Source of the DNA: Diphasiastrum complanatum
Lineage: Eukaryota; Streptophyta; Lycopodiopsida; Lycopodiales; Lycopodiaceae
Direction: 5' to 3'
Assembly (NCBI GenBank): GCA_029204225.1
Contig: CM055102.1
Span: forward strand, 39,939,063 to 40,003,062
Length of the DNA: 64,000 bases
Shown here piece by piece: positions 63,001 to 64,000 of this stretch. The position numbers were made by a program, and so were the translations under genes. Within the stretch, counting starts at the first letter, position 1, and every line of letters begins with the position of its first letter. The notes under the pieces were generated by a model. The model worked only from the letters and a program-made list of their open reading frames with translations, was not told the DNA's origin and did no database searches.

Positions 63001-64000
63001 TTTAGACTAAATGTCTAGTTTGCATCAGGGTTCTTGTACTTCTCGCAGACTACTTCATTTCCCAAATCGATTTTTGGAAAAGTTTTTGGTTGAACCTTTC
63101 TGAACTGCTTGACTGGTATTGAAGAATTGTACCAATCTCCCTACATCATCACTTGCACTGCAGGCTGCTACACATAGCAGCAACAATTTGAGATGTTAGT
63201 GCAGGTTGTATGGTGATAACTCTAGCCAAGGTTGCTCATTTGTCCAGCTTGCATGTTAACTTTAGCCAAGGTTGCCTTGCCCATTCAGTAGCATAAAGAT
63301 TACATGAAAACTTAATCACTCTCTTCATTTGAGGTATGGCTTTCTACCTCTCAACAATAGCTCATGTTGAACAAGACATTAACGCTGATTGATCCCGCCT
63401 CTTAATTAGTGAAAACATGAAATGAAAGTTAATGATAACTGATATGATTGTGAGAACTTTAGTACTTTTTGTCTTTTCATCAATGCTTTTCTCTGGCCTC
63501 TGATGTGTGGCATTATGTGGACCCAAAATTGCAAGAAAGCTTTTATGTTGAGGTTTAGGTGAGTCGATTTATATGAAGATGGAGCTGTAAGTCTGTATGT
63601 ACTATGTTATGACCAGTATGTCTTATAGGAGGCCCTCCTGGAAACATGTGCTTGACAGAATCATCTACTTCAACTATTTTCTATTTGTTGAAATGATAAC
63701 TAACTGCCTTTCCCTAACACAGGTGCTTTCATTAGTTGAATTCCATTCGTGTTTGAACTTGCAGGAGAATCCTGCTCCCTTGATGCATTAGTGGACTTTG
63801 TCGTAGGACATTCTGATGATCCAGCGCTGGGAGATCCTCTGGTACTTCAAGAACTTTTAATATTAAGTTCAGGTGAAACTTGTGTGATGCTAAGTTTAAT
63901 TGAGCTGGGAATGGCTTGTCTATAAATCAATGAAACACAATCTGGTTTACTTTCGCAACTCTCCCATGAAACTGGAAAAATTGCCTTTGAGTTGTTTGGT
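14216..64000 (+). CDS. UBA-domain gene, probable DRM-type DNA methyltransferase (5' part, spliced, continues past window)
   Basis: Six exons join in phase: 14216-14404, 15801-15888, 16147-16193, 16279-16398, 62724-62835 and 63765 onward. The product so far has a charged N-terminus (about 63 residues), a UBA domain ('[19 protein letters not shown]' plus '[13 protein letters not shown]'), an acidic/serine linker ('[10 protein letters not shown]') and a second UBA domain ('[19 protein letters not shown]' plus '[13 protein letters not shown]'). UBA domains carry the MGF loop and bind ubiquitin or other partners. Two or three UBA domains split by an acidic linker are the known N-terminal layout of plant DRM methyltransferases, the de novo enzymes of RNA-directed DNA methylation. 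The methyltransferase domain is not in the window, so another multi-UBA protein remains possible. The exon assignment is firm. The DRM name is inference. Confidence 0.55.
14405..15800 (+). other. Intron 1 of the UBA gene
   Basis: It is bounded by GT (14405) and AG (15800). It is AT-rich with no transposon protein, repeat or further exon that I can support. A small additional exon cannot be excluded, but the phases match without one. Confidence 0.55.
15801..15888 (+). CDS. UBA gene exon 2 (first half of UBA-1)
   Basis: The acceptor is TTCTTCACACAG| at 15800 and the donor is TTGTG|GTATGC. It enters in phase 0 and leaves in phase 1. It encodes helices 1 and 2 of a UBA domain with the hallmark MGF loop ('[19 protein letters not shown]'). 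Splitting a UBA domain after the Gly that precedes helix 3 recurs in the second UBA domain of this gene. Confidence 0.75.
15931..16128 (+). repeat. 99-bp tandem duplication inside intron 2
   Basis: Units begin at 15931 and 16030 (GACTCAAGCATGACAAGAAC...). They are nearly identical for about 80 bases, ending in 'AAAGTCCTT(A/G)TAGTGAA'. The duplication fills much of the short intron between the two halves of UBA-1 without touching the exons. High identity suggests a recent event. Confidence 0.85.
16147..16193 (+). CDS. UBA gene exon 3 (third helix of UBA-1)
   Basis: This is a 47-base exon between GAAATACAG| and CGACAG|GTATTT, entering in phase 1 and leaving in phase 0. It gives '[16 protein letters not shown]' when joined to exon 2, a classic UBA helix 3 with the conserved hydrophobic 'LVNxIL'. 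Confidence 0.7.
16279..16398 (+). CDS. UBA gene exon 4 (acidic/serine linker)
   Basis: Forty codons lie between TTGGTAG| and GATCTG|GTAAGC, phase 0 on both sides. The sequence is acidic and Ser-rich ('[11 protein letters not shown]', '[10 protein letters not shown]'), like the inter-UBA linker of DRM proteins. The acceptor has a poor pyrimidine tract, so the left border is less certain. The donor is strong. Confidence 0.6.
16805..17235 (-). pseudogene. LINE ORF2 3'-end fragment
   Basis: The reverse complement matches the 3' part of the LINE at 46820-47290 nearly base for base in long blocks, for example 'GGTTCTCTCAGGCATC', 'TTTGGTATCTCCA', 'CATCAGTATATCAG' and 'CTATCACATTGCCTCAGATT'. It covers the region after the reverse transcriptase and is cut at its 5' side near 17235. 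This is typical of 5'-truncated LINE insertions. It shows that the same LINE family hit this intron at least twice. Confidence 0.75.
17281..17866 (+). mobile_element. LTR relic ending at a tRNA-Met primer site
   Basis: The exact primer site TGGTATCAGAGC at 17867-17878 is directly preceded by ...GGAAACA. A plus-strand 5' LTR should therefore end at 17866. A TG start near 17281 is possible but unproven. The body of the element is not recognisable downstream. Confidence 0.4.
17468..17617 (+). repeat. Two direct 59-bp repeats
   Basis: Copies at 17468-17526 and 17559-17617 share GGACCTAGGCAAGC(G/A)TGATC and GGGTGGATATCACATTG with few differences, separated by 32 bases. They sit inside the LTR-like region before the primer site. 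Confidence 0.8.
17867..17878 (+). other. Initiator tRNA-Met primer-binding site
   Basis: This is an exact TGGTATCAGAGC, adjacent to an LTR-like ...CA end. It marks a plus-strand LTR element whose coding part has been lost. Confidence 0.6.
17879..19839. other. Non-genic intron stretch
   Basis: AT-rich sequence without recognisable transposon proteins or long repeats. It may include the decayed body of the element primed at 17867. I see nothing I can name. Confidence 0.35.
19840..20530 (-). pseudogene. LINE fragment (ORF1 end and endonuclease part), different from the 44-47 kb LINE
   Basis: On the minus strand, '[21 protein letters not shown]' (about 20390-20450) resembles the end of plant LINE ORF1-type proteins. 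Further along, '[22 protein letters not shown]' and '[23 protein letters not shown]' (about 19890-20055) resemble the GGVA block of LINE AP-type endonucleases. Several stops and frame changes separate them. The order along the strand is that of a LINE. Confidence 0.55.
20747..21357. mobile_element. Small non-autonomous element with TCATAG ends
   Basis: The left end is TCATAGATGC and the right end (reverse complement) is TCATAGAACCC. Inside each end are arrays of short inverted words: GGAACGTGGAACGCGTTCC on the left, and ACCGTGGTGAACCGT, GGAACCGTACCACGGTTC and related copies at 20960-21040 and 21305-21350. The left flank is a (TA)n run. The ends match those of the hAT family in this intron, so it may be a deletion derivative or relative. 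No clean target duplication is visible. Confidence 0.5.
21120..21280 (+). repeat. Short tandem words (TCTGTCCAAA / GGATCAGGTCC)
   Basis: CTGTCCAAATCTG and TATGGATCAGGTCC(A/T) recur four to five times in 160 bases in the middle of the small TCATAG element. This is typical of replication slippage in a non-coding element body. Confidence 0.7.
21409..21714 (-). other. Unrecognised 101-codon ORF between two small elements
   Basis: The translation is Arg/Ser/Pro-rich ('[12 protein letters not shown]', '[12 protein letters not shown]'). It resembles the low-complexity tails of hAT-type transposases but matches no family I can name. It could be the tail of a decayed transposase or chance. The G-run at 21691-21698 lies at its start. 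Confidence 0.25.
21917..22085. repeat. GC-rich palindromic cluster (GCGTCCGGACGCGTCC family)
   Basis: Two blocks, 21923-21982 and 22032-22082, consist of overlapping inverted copies of GCGTCCGGAC / GGACGCGTCC, separated by an AT-rich and oligo-A spacer. The arrangement (inverted GC-rich arrays around a short AT core) looks like the two ends of a tiny transposon. It directly precedes hAT copy A. Coding sequence is absent. Confidence 0.55.
23154..23611 (+). repeat. 231-bp tandem duplication in the transposase linker of copy A
   Basis: Units start at 23154 and 23385 (TATCCCATGCCAG...). The first is 231 bases, exactly 77 codons, and would have been in frame. The second has since lost 4 bases near 23490. 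Copies B and C have only one unit. The duplicated segment is the Pro/Ala/Ser-rich linker between the zinc finger and the catalytic part. Confidence 0.85.
26038..26042. other. Target-site duplication ACTCG, left of gypsy1
   Basis: ACTCG precedes the LTR at 26043 and recurs at 32433-32437. Removing the element and one copy restores ...CTGTACTCGCCTCCTG, exactly as in the uninterrupted hAT copy C at 54241. This is a perfect empty-site comparison. Confidence 0.95.
26043..26400 (-). repeat. gypsy1 3' LTR
   Basis: On the minus strand it reads TGTTACGAGC...TCTATTACA, 358 bp, indistinguishable by eye from the copy at 32075. The first bases contain the perfect 16-base palindrome GTTACGAGCTCGTAAC. A 71-codon plus-strand ORF here is only an LTR shadow. 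Confidence 0.95.
26401..26413 (-). other. gypsy1 polypurine tract
   Basis: The minus-strand AAGGGGGAGGGAG abuts the 3' LTR and overlaps the gag-pol stop codon. It primes plus-strand DNA synthesis. Confidence 0.85.
26412..31190 (-). CDS. gypsy1 Gag-Pol polyprotein (1,592 aa, single frame)
   Basis: Domains in order: acidic/coiled N-terminus (1-100), Retrotrans_gag (about 125-290), CCHC knuckle (345-358, [14 protein letters not shown]), protease with D-D-G-A at 434-437 (the usual D-S-G-A is altered), reverse transcriptase (about 620-880, catalytic FLDD at 779-782), RNase H (about 915-1035), integrase HHCC (about 1172-1212) and DD35E (D1242, D1303, E1339), and chromodomain (about 1537-1590). The first RNase H catalytic Asp ('ETDAS' in the sister copy) is Tyr929 here (codon 28404-28406), so RNase H should be inactive although the frame is open. 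Gag and Pol share one frame without a stop or shift, as in many plant chromoviruses. Confidence 0.93.
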   Translation of the reverse strand: MTTPQGPDQPQERGFDELETEALAYRKGKEPMEVEEQEQFAEELDELVTKEQFLQLVTEVDELKLALANFKSSVDDSFAELKNLILSSAKGSLPSTSQLSPSPLPSVSGETLRSHPSVFKDLKPPTFNGEEKDRNADILQTFLSKWKNIHALKQTPDHLQAIEASLSLGPMAYKWWLNLQETGQTPRSWKAFEEAFLREFLPENELDRAWEAWERTVMDKSLIQYISQYREAILKIKNMDDYQKIRGFVRGLKDEYKVEVQRNSPTTLEQALRYAQIYDDSVGRKRARQQPLSEQLPQKDFQFKKKFLKRKKEDKFKGEAPQKRPSHIQPLKPDDFEKAKQERLCFVCMGKGHTVRQCPKGPFTKKDKKQVHLVQTVCFPSDSAASEIKVYHEDHEHCCQLTSAMLARPFSFGPHDLVRMHGKVGNQSVRVMVDDGATHNFINHTLVKKLKLPEVPSQHRYIVSLAKGEDKKIWETMVSKLNLGIQGYQDQINFQIMHLDRTDIVLGRDWLYSLGPSLHRNYQENTLSFQYKGREIQLHGEHDVPNSPMVCSSELCQLIGDEDHQVFLCDFQFIPEVSISSSIQQKISKLETLLSKFKDVFPEDLPHGLPPSREVDHVINLVPGTAPVSKPPYRVSRTEDEEITRQLTDYLGKGQIQTSSSPWASPVLLVKKKEGSMRLCVDYRALNKVTIKNKYPMPRADELFDQLDGAKFFSKIDLRSGYHQVRIKSEDVSKTAFRTRHGHYEFKVMPFGLTNAPATFMTLMNSVLRPYLGKFVVVFLDDILVYSKTRKEHLKHLRKVFRLLRKHKLYAKQSKCEFFVEEVAYLGHIISSDGIKMDPNKVKAILSWLRPQNILELQIFLGLAGYYRRFVKEYAQIAVPMTNLLKGKGKEFIWESAQQESFDALKTALATAPVLKVVDPNQPFVVETYASDFAVGAVLTQGGRPVVFESKKLEPAQTRYSAYEKELFSIVHALKTWRHYLYGANFEVLTDHESLRYLCNQPELRGRKARWAELMQEFDMSIRYRRGKFNTVADALSRMPMINELSFTQIRNELLESLRGKCQHDAFFSIIWNSVQNRQLQTPEPVPGAGASSSKNTAASVEDDDESEYTSSDDVEDSEPVLPKQTPVVEGQLTQGFKWKQYSIQDEYLLYRDRVCVPNSEDYRQQVLYECHDNPSAGHPGIQKTYELLRRQFFWPSMKKDVHQYVTSCQKCQVNKAERLKARGLLHPLEIPAGKWESISMDFIVGLPKTQKGNDAIWVTVDRLTKMAHFIPTKTTVRAPELARLFVDGLFKLYGLPSGIVSDRDSKFTGNFWKAVFHHLHTKLNMSTTDHPQTDGQTERVNQVLEDMLRAYVSKRQTNWEEYLSILEFAYNSTKHSATGYSPFMLMYGFQPRSPTAVGFKQEKVEAARNFLEDLNQMIEHAKRSIRQSQDRARHYADPHRRDVQFSTGEKVYLRVPVDSKTLKSGVCAKLSPRYCGPFTISRRLGEVTYELELPHSSKVFPVFHVSQLRKALTRSDNLVGDSVLVLPLDPQQPPHEPEEILDSRETQTRHTLYREYLVKWNDQPVENATWERGSVLRKIFPDFVLEDQDGS
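31191..32054 (-). other. gypsy1 5' leader
   Basis: The leader is about 870 bases long and non-coding, between the primer site and the gag start. The words CAGCGCTG and CAGCGATGG/CAGCGATTT recur at about 31696, 31790, 31880 and 31959. The leader of gypsy2 is about 350 bases shorter, by deletion. It may carry RNA packaging or translation-control signals, which is inference. Confidence 0.5.
32061..32073 (-). other. gypsy1 primer-binding site (initiator tRNA-Met)
   Basis: The plus strand GGCTCTGATACCA is the complement of TGGTATCAGAGCC and lies one base inside the 5' LTR end. Confidence 0.92.
32075..32432 (-). repeat. gypsy1 5' LTR
   Basis: It is 358 bp, with no difference from the 3' LTR found by eye. 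It is followed on the plus strand by the second ACTCG target copy (32433-32437) and then the continuation of the hAT transposase. It carries the promoter of gypsy1, transcribed towards lower coordinates. Confidence 0.95.
33471..33875 (-). CDS. Antisense 134-codon ORF inside hAT copy A (unrecognised)
   Basis: The predicted protein is highly charged and helical, with '[20 protein letters not shown]', a Pro-rich middle ('[10 protein letters not shown]'), an Arg/Ala/Glu-rich helix and an acidic C-terminus. A shorter start (MAERIP...) is 14 codons in. It lies between the transposase stop (32949) and the right element end, facing the transposase gene. Copies B and C have lost this region, so conservation cannot be tested here. 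It could be a second transposon protein, a captured host fragment or chance. It matches no family I know. Confidence 0.45.
   Translation of the reverse strand: MFKDQGAVRRSIEMAERIPPKAEGEAKRKLEEDIRRHNERHRKQEADIREMLRQTRQRNPEPEPPAPAVDPVPAVELDLDEQIGMNFTRRQLIMVRERAARRRANQEAARANREAEQERQNNAPDEGEESVEDQ
34057..34245 (+). repeat. 86-bp tandem repeat (two full units plus a partial third)
   Basis: Units at 34057-34142 and 34143-34228 (CCATGTGCCTCTGTACCTGCC...) differ at a few bases. A third copy starts at 34229 and stops after about 12 bases. They lie between the antisense ORF and the right GC-rich end of hAT copy A, upstream of the ORF's start. Confidence 0.85.
34480..34515. repeat. (TA)n microsatellite between hAT copies A and B
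   Basis: A pure AT/TA run of about 36 bases sits exactly between the TCATAG-type right end of copy A and the TCATAG left end of copy B. Similar runs abut copy D (61858-61897) and the small element at 20747. Confidence 0.9.
34516..39428 (+). mobile_element. hAT-family transposon copy B (3' end lost)
   Basis: The left end TCATAGATCCCGCGG is followed by the same GGTACC-rich subterminal words, AT-rich leader and transposase gene as copy A. Similarity to copy A stops at about 39428 (after TGTGTGAATC), where a copia relic begins. The right end and antisense-ORF region are therefore missing. Confidence 0.75.
34889..39240 (+). pseudogene. hAT transposase, copy B (best-preserved gene structure)
   Basis: Four exons with canonical borders: 34889-36779, 36874-37219, 37310-37471 and 37578-39240. 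Contents in order: BED finger, Pro-rich linker, DUF659-like core ('SDGWTD' near 36045, 'TDNAT' near 36230), Cys/His block, helical domain, hAT dimerisation ('CERNWSTW') and a long extension. The extension has two AT-hooks ('KRPGRPKG' near 38925 and 'KRGRPRR' near 38987) and an acidic tail. Coding length ignoring gaps is about 1,350 codons, much longer than usual for plant hAT transposases. Lesions include frameshifts near 35275, 36205 and 37661 and stops near 37122, 38374 and 38420. Confidence 0.8.
39455..40481 (-). pseudogene. Copia Gag/protease fragment
   Basis: Near 40481 the ATG opens '[19 protein letters not shown]' followed by a stop where copia Gag normally has Trp. The 40149-40373 ORF has the UBN2-type Gag pattern ('[18 protein letters not shown]', '[12 protein letters not shown]'). 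The 39455-39940 ORF has two zinc knuckles ([14 protein letters not shown] and [14 protein letters not shown]) and then the protease site '[11 protein letters not shown]'. There are several frame breaks. Confidence 0.8.
40559..41330 (-). repeat. Putative 5' LTR of the copia relic
   Basis: The plus strand starts TGTTTTTCG and ends CCAAACA, giving short inverted ends (TGTTT/AAACA). The left end lies 12 bases from the primer-site relic. No second LTR is present, so the borders are tentative. Confidence 0.4.
41331..43320. other. Non-genic intron stretch with two (CT)n runs
   Basis: CT microsatellites occur at about 41717-41743 and 42050-42077. The words CTGGTCTTTGCAC...CTTCATCTC recur at about 41461 and 41681. 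After the second CT run a short sequence ends AACAAAG|GTGAGAG, which could be an untranslated exon with a donor site, but nothing confirms it. I see no protein. Confidence 0.35.
43876..44838 (+). pseudogene. LINE ORF1-like protein
   Basis: One frame, broken by stops at 44173-44175 and 44431-44433, gives a Pro/Ser-rich N-terminus and then a predicted coiled coil ('[20 protein letters not shown]'). An RRM-like/C-terminal part similar to L1-type ORF1 proteins follows ('IRVRGV', '[20 protein letters not shown]'). ORF1 proteins bind the LINE RNA. The homopolymer-rich sequence before 43876 is in another frame and may be the real start. Confidence 0.55.
44778..46600 (+). pseudogene. LINE ORF2: endonuclease end and reverse transcriptase
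   Basis: Around 44880-45010 '[10 protein letters not shown]' resembles the end of the AP-type endonuclease. Frame changes follow. Later come '[22 protein letters not shown]' and '[16 protein letters not shown]' (non-LTR reverse transcriptase N-part), '[10 protein letters not shown]' near 46025, '[20 protein letters not shown]' and the catalytic 'LLYADDD' near 46310. The motifs are in the correct order for a LINE polymerase but spread over at least three frames. Confidence 0.75.
46607..47299 (+). pseudogene. LINE ORF2 C-terminal region
   Basis: ORFs 46509-46853 and 46899-47315 continue the element downstream of the polymerase ('[30 protein letters not shown]', typical of non-LTR elements just after the polymerase). 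This part matches the minus-strand fragment at 16805-17235. The last frame runs a few codons into the gypsy3 LTR. Confidence 0.65.
47300..47709 (-). repeat. gypsy3 3' LTR
   Basis: On the plus strand it reads TGAAAGC...TCCATCA, about 410 bp, next to the purine tract (minus-strand GTCGGGGAGAG, 47710-47720). Inside, the block AGGGCCCAAGGCCAA...GTCTAAATGTCA recurs two to three times (47548-47645). The borders rest on TG/CA ends and the LINE junction only. Confidence 0.6.
47722..50937 (-). pseudogene. gypsy3 Pol (protease end to chromodomain)
   Basis: From right to left: protease end, reverse transcriptase (ORF 49251-50894, catalytic YFDD), RNase H ('[13 protein letters not shown]'), integrase (ORF 48303-49214, D in 'SMDFI', D in 'LSDQD', E in 'SEVLN') and the integrase C-terminus with chromodomain ('[17 protein letters not shown]' near 47900-47950). 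An in-frame TGA at 49251-49253 separates RNase H from integrase. A frameshift lies near 48340-48390 and a stop near 47960. Catalytic residues are otherwise intact. Confidence 0.85.
50938..55104 (+). mobile_element. hAT-family transposon copy C (5' end lost, internal deletion)
   Basis: It starts abruptly at ACGAGGTAGACATTG, equivalent to codon 11 of the copy B transposase, where gypsy3 ends. It continues through the transposase 3' region to 55104, where gypsy2 is inserted. The sequence before gypsy2 (...CATCTTACATGA) equals that at 33270-33292 in copy A, so gypsy2 entered the 3' non-coding part. Confidence 0.75.
50939..54762 (+). pseudogene. hAT transposase, copy C
   Basis: It lacks the first codons and about 450 bases of the core at 51747 (relative to copy B 35747-36198, removing the 'SDGWTD' region). 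From 51750 the frame is open to the exon 1 donor near 52334. Exons 2 (about 52448-52793), 3 (about 52887-53048) and 4 (from about 53150) follow. A stop at 53758-53760 interrupts exon 4. The final 53821-54762 frame is fully open for 313 codons, including Pro-rich sequence, AT-hooks 'KRPGRPKG' (near 54445) and 'RRGRPRR' (near 54508) and an acidic tail ending 'SESEPEH'. Confidence 0.75.
55105..55462 (+). repeat. gypsy2 5' LTR
   Basis: It reads TGTTACGAGC...TCTATTACA, 358 bp, with about five differences from the gypsy1 LTRs by eye. It keeps the 16-base terminal palindrome. Confidence 0.93.
55464..55476 (+). other. gypsy2 primer-binding site (initiator tRNA-Met)
   Basis: TGGTATCAGAGCC lies one base after the LTR end. 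Confidence 0.92.
55975..60735 (+). pseudogene. gypsy2 Gag-Pol with three nonsense codons
   Basis: It is colinear with the gypsy1 polyprotein, with stops at 55999-56001 (TAA), 56842-56844 (TAG) and 57439-57441 (TAG). All three replace Gln codons of gypsy1 in the same frame. In-frame changes include a 9-base insertion after the zinc knuckle (near 57070) and a 27-base deletion before the reverse transcriptase (near 57806). From 57472 the remaining 1,087 codons are open. RNase H keeps its Asp ('ETDAS'). The second integrase Asp (gypsy1 D1303) is Tyr here (codon 59863-59865), so integration activity should be lost. Confidence 0.92.
60733..60746 (+). other. gypsy2 polypurine tract
   Basis: AAGGGGGAGGGAG lies directly before the 3' LTR start TGTTACG and overlaps the stop codon, as in gypsy1. 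Confidence 0.85.
60747..60840 (+). repeat. gypsy2 3' LTR fragment (94 of 358 bp)
   Basis: It matches the first 94 bases of the 5' LTR with about four substitutions, two of which break the terminal palindrome (GATGT for GAGCT). It then switches within one or two bases to hAT sequence on the opposite strand. Confidence 0.9.
60841..61473 (-). pseudogene. hAT transposase, copy D (N-terminal 211 codons)
   Basis: ATG 61473 opens the BED finger (CRYC...H...APC) and the linker in one uninterrupted frame with '[10 protein letters not shown]' and 'VYDFLMD'. This copy shows the undisturbed linker frame that copies A and B have lost. At the breakpoint the frame runs on into antisense gypsy2 LTR and polyprotein sequence to 60712, giving a chimeric ORF. 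Confidence 0.75.
60841..61860 (-). mobile_element. hAT-family copy D, 5' end only, inverted
   Basis: The element's left end is at 61860 (TCATAGATCCAGCCG on the minus strand), followed by GGTACCGCGGATCC-type subterminal words (61775-61855), an AT-rich leader and the transposase start at 61473. It is cut at 60841 in the Pro-rich linker. The outer flank is a (TA)n run. Copy D is more diverged than A-C. Confidence 0.75.
61858..61897. repeat. (TA)n microsatellite beside hAT copy D
   Basis: An AT/TA run with one TTT interruption directly outside the TCATAG end of copy D. Confidence 0.9.
61898..62723. other. Last part of intron 4, with coding-like but unrecognised minus-strand sequence
   Basis: Between about 61900 and 62343 the minus strand has overlapping open frames with protein-like texture ('[20 protein letters not shown]', '[20 protein letters not shown]', '[15 protein letters not shown]') but different frames and stops. 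It could be a decayed pseudogene. I do not recognise it. The remainder to 62723 looks like plain intron ending in the exon 5 acceptor. Confidence 0.35.
62724..62835 (+). CDS. UBA gene exon 5 (first half of UBA-2), 46 kb downstream of exon 4
   Basis: The acceptor is GTCACCTCAG| at 62723 and the donor is TTCATG|GTATTT. The phase-0 entry matches exon 4. Thirty-seven codons end in the UBA motif '[20 protein letters not shown]'. The domain type, phase and shared orientation argue strongly that it belongs to the same transcript as the 14-16 kb exons. Confidence 0.75.
62836..63764 (+). other. Intron 5 of the UBA gene
   Basis: It has GT (62836) and AG (63764) borders in phase 1, like intron 2 of UBA-1. 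I see no repeats or coding sequence in it. Confidence 0.6.
63765..63872 (+). CDS. UBA gene exon 6 (third helix of UBA-2); right border uncertain
   Basis: The acceptor GAACTTGCAG| enters in phase 1 and restores '[19 protein letters not shown]', the third helix of UBA-2. Two donors are possible: CTCTG|GTACTT at 63841 and TTCAG|GTGAAA at 63872. The second matches the consensus better. Without splicing, the frame stops near 63924. The rest of the gene lies beyond the window. Confidence 0.65.

Overview
The window is nuclear DNA of a land plant. It has spliced exons with GT/AG borders, chromodomain Ty3/gypsy and Ty1/copia retrotransposons primed by initiator tRNA-Met, L1-like LINEs and a plant-type hAT (BED/DUF659) transposon family. 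I cannot name the species. The very long, transposon-filled intron points to a large genome, such as a fern or gymnosperm, but that is inference.

Layout. Positions 1-3483 hold a decayed minus-strand gypsy-type element that runs off the left edge, with a long leader carrying an alternating 10-base motif. Positions 3484-10051 are old LTR-element debris: three primer-binding-site relics, a copia integrase fragment and a 1-kb inverted pair of LTR-like repeats. From 10052 to 14215 no gene is visible. At 14216 the only host gene begins. Its exons at 14216-14404, 15801-15888, 16147-16193, 16279-16398, 62724-62835 and 63765 onward join in phase into the N-terminal half of a protein with two UBA domains separated by an acidic/serine linker. 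This is the architecture of the N-terminus of plant DRM DNA methyltransferases, although the catalytic part lies beyond the window.

The fourth intron (16399-62723, about 46.3 kb) contains nearly everything else: LINE fragments; a small TCATAG-ended element; four copies (A-D) of one hAT family; a young, structurally complete gypsy element inside copy A; a copia relic; a LINE with ORF1 and ORF2 remains; a 5'-truncated gypsy (gypsy3); and a second copy of the young gypsy family (gypsy2) with a truncated 3' LTR. Several joints are chimeric (gypsy3/hAT-C and hAT-D/gypsy2 LTR), showing deletion or inversion after insertion.

Main points of interest. (1) A probable RNA-directed DNA methylation gene carries a 46-kb transposon nest inside one intron. 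(2) The hAT family encodes an unusually long, four-exon transposase (about 1,350 residues when gaps are ignored) with a C-terminal extension bearing proline-rich sequence, two AT-hooks and an acidic tail. Copy A also carries an antisense 134-codon ORF. Copy ends are TCATAG followed by GC-rich palindromic arrays and mostly abut TA microsatellites. (3) The two gypsy sister copies each have Asp-to-Tyr changes in different catalytic sites (RNase H in one, integrase in the other). The older one also carries three nonsense codons, all of the CAR-to-TAR type expected from cytosine deamination.
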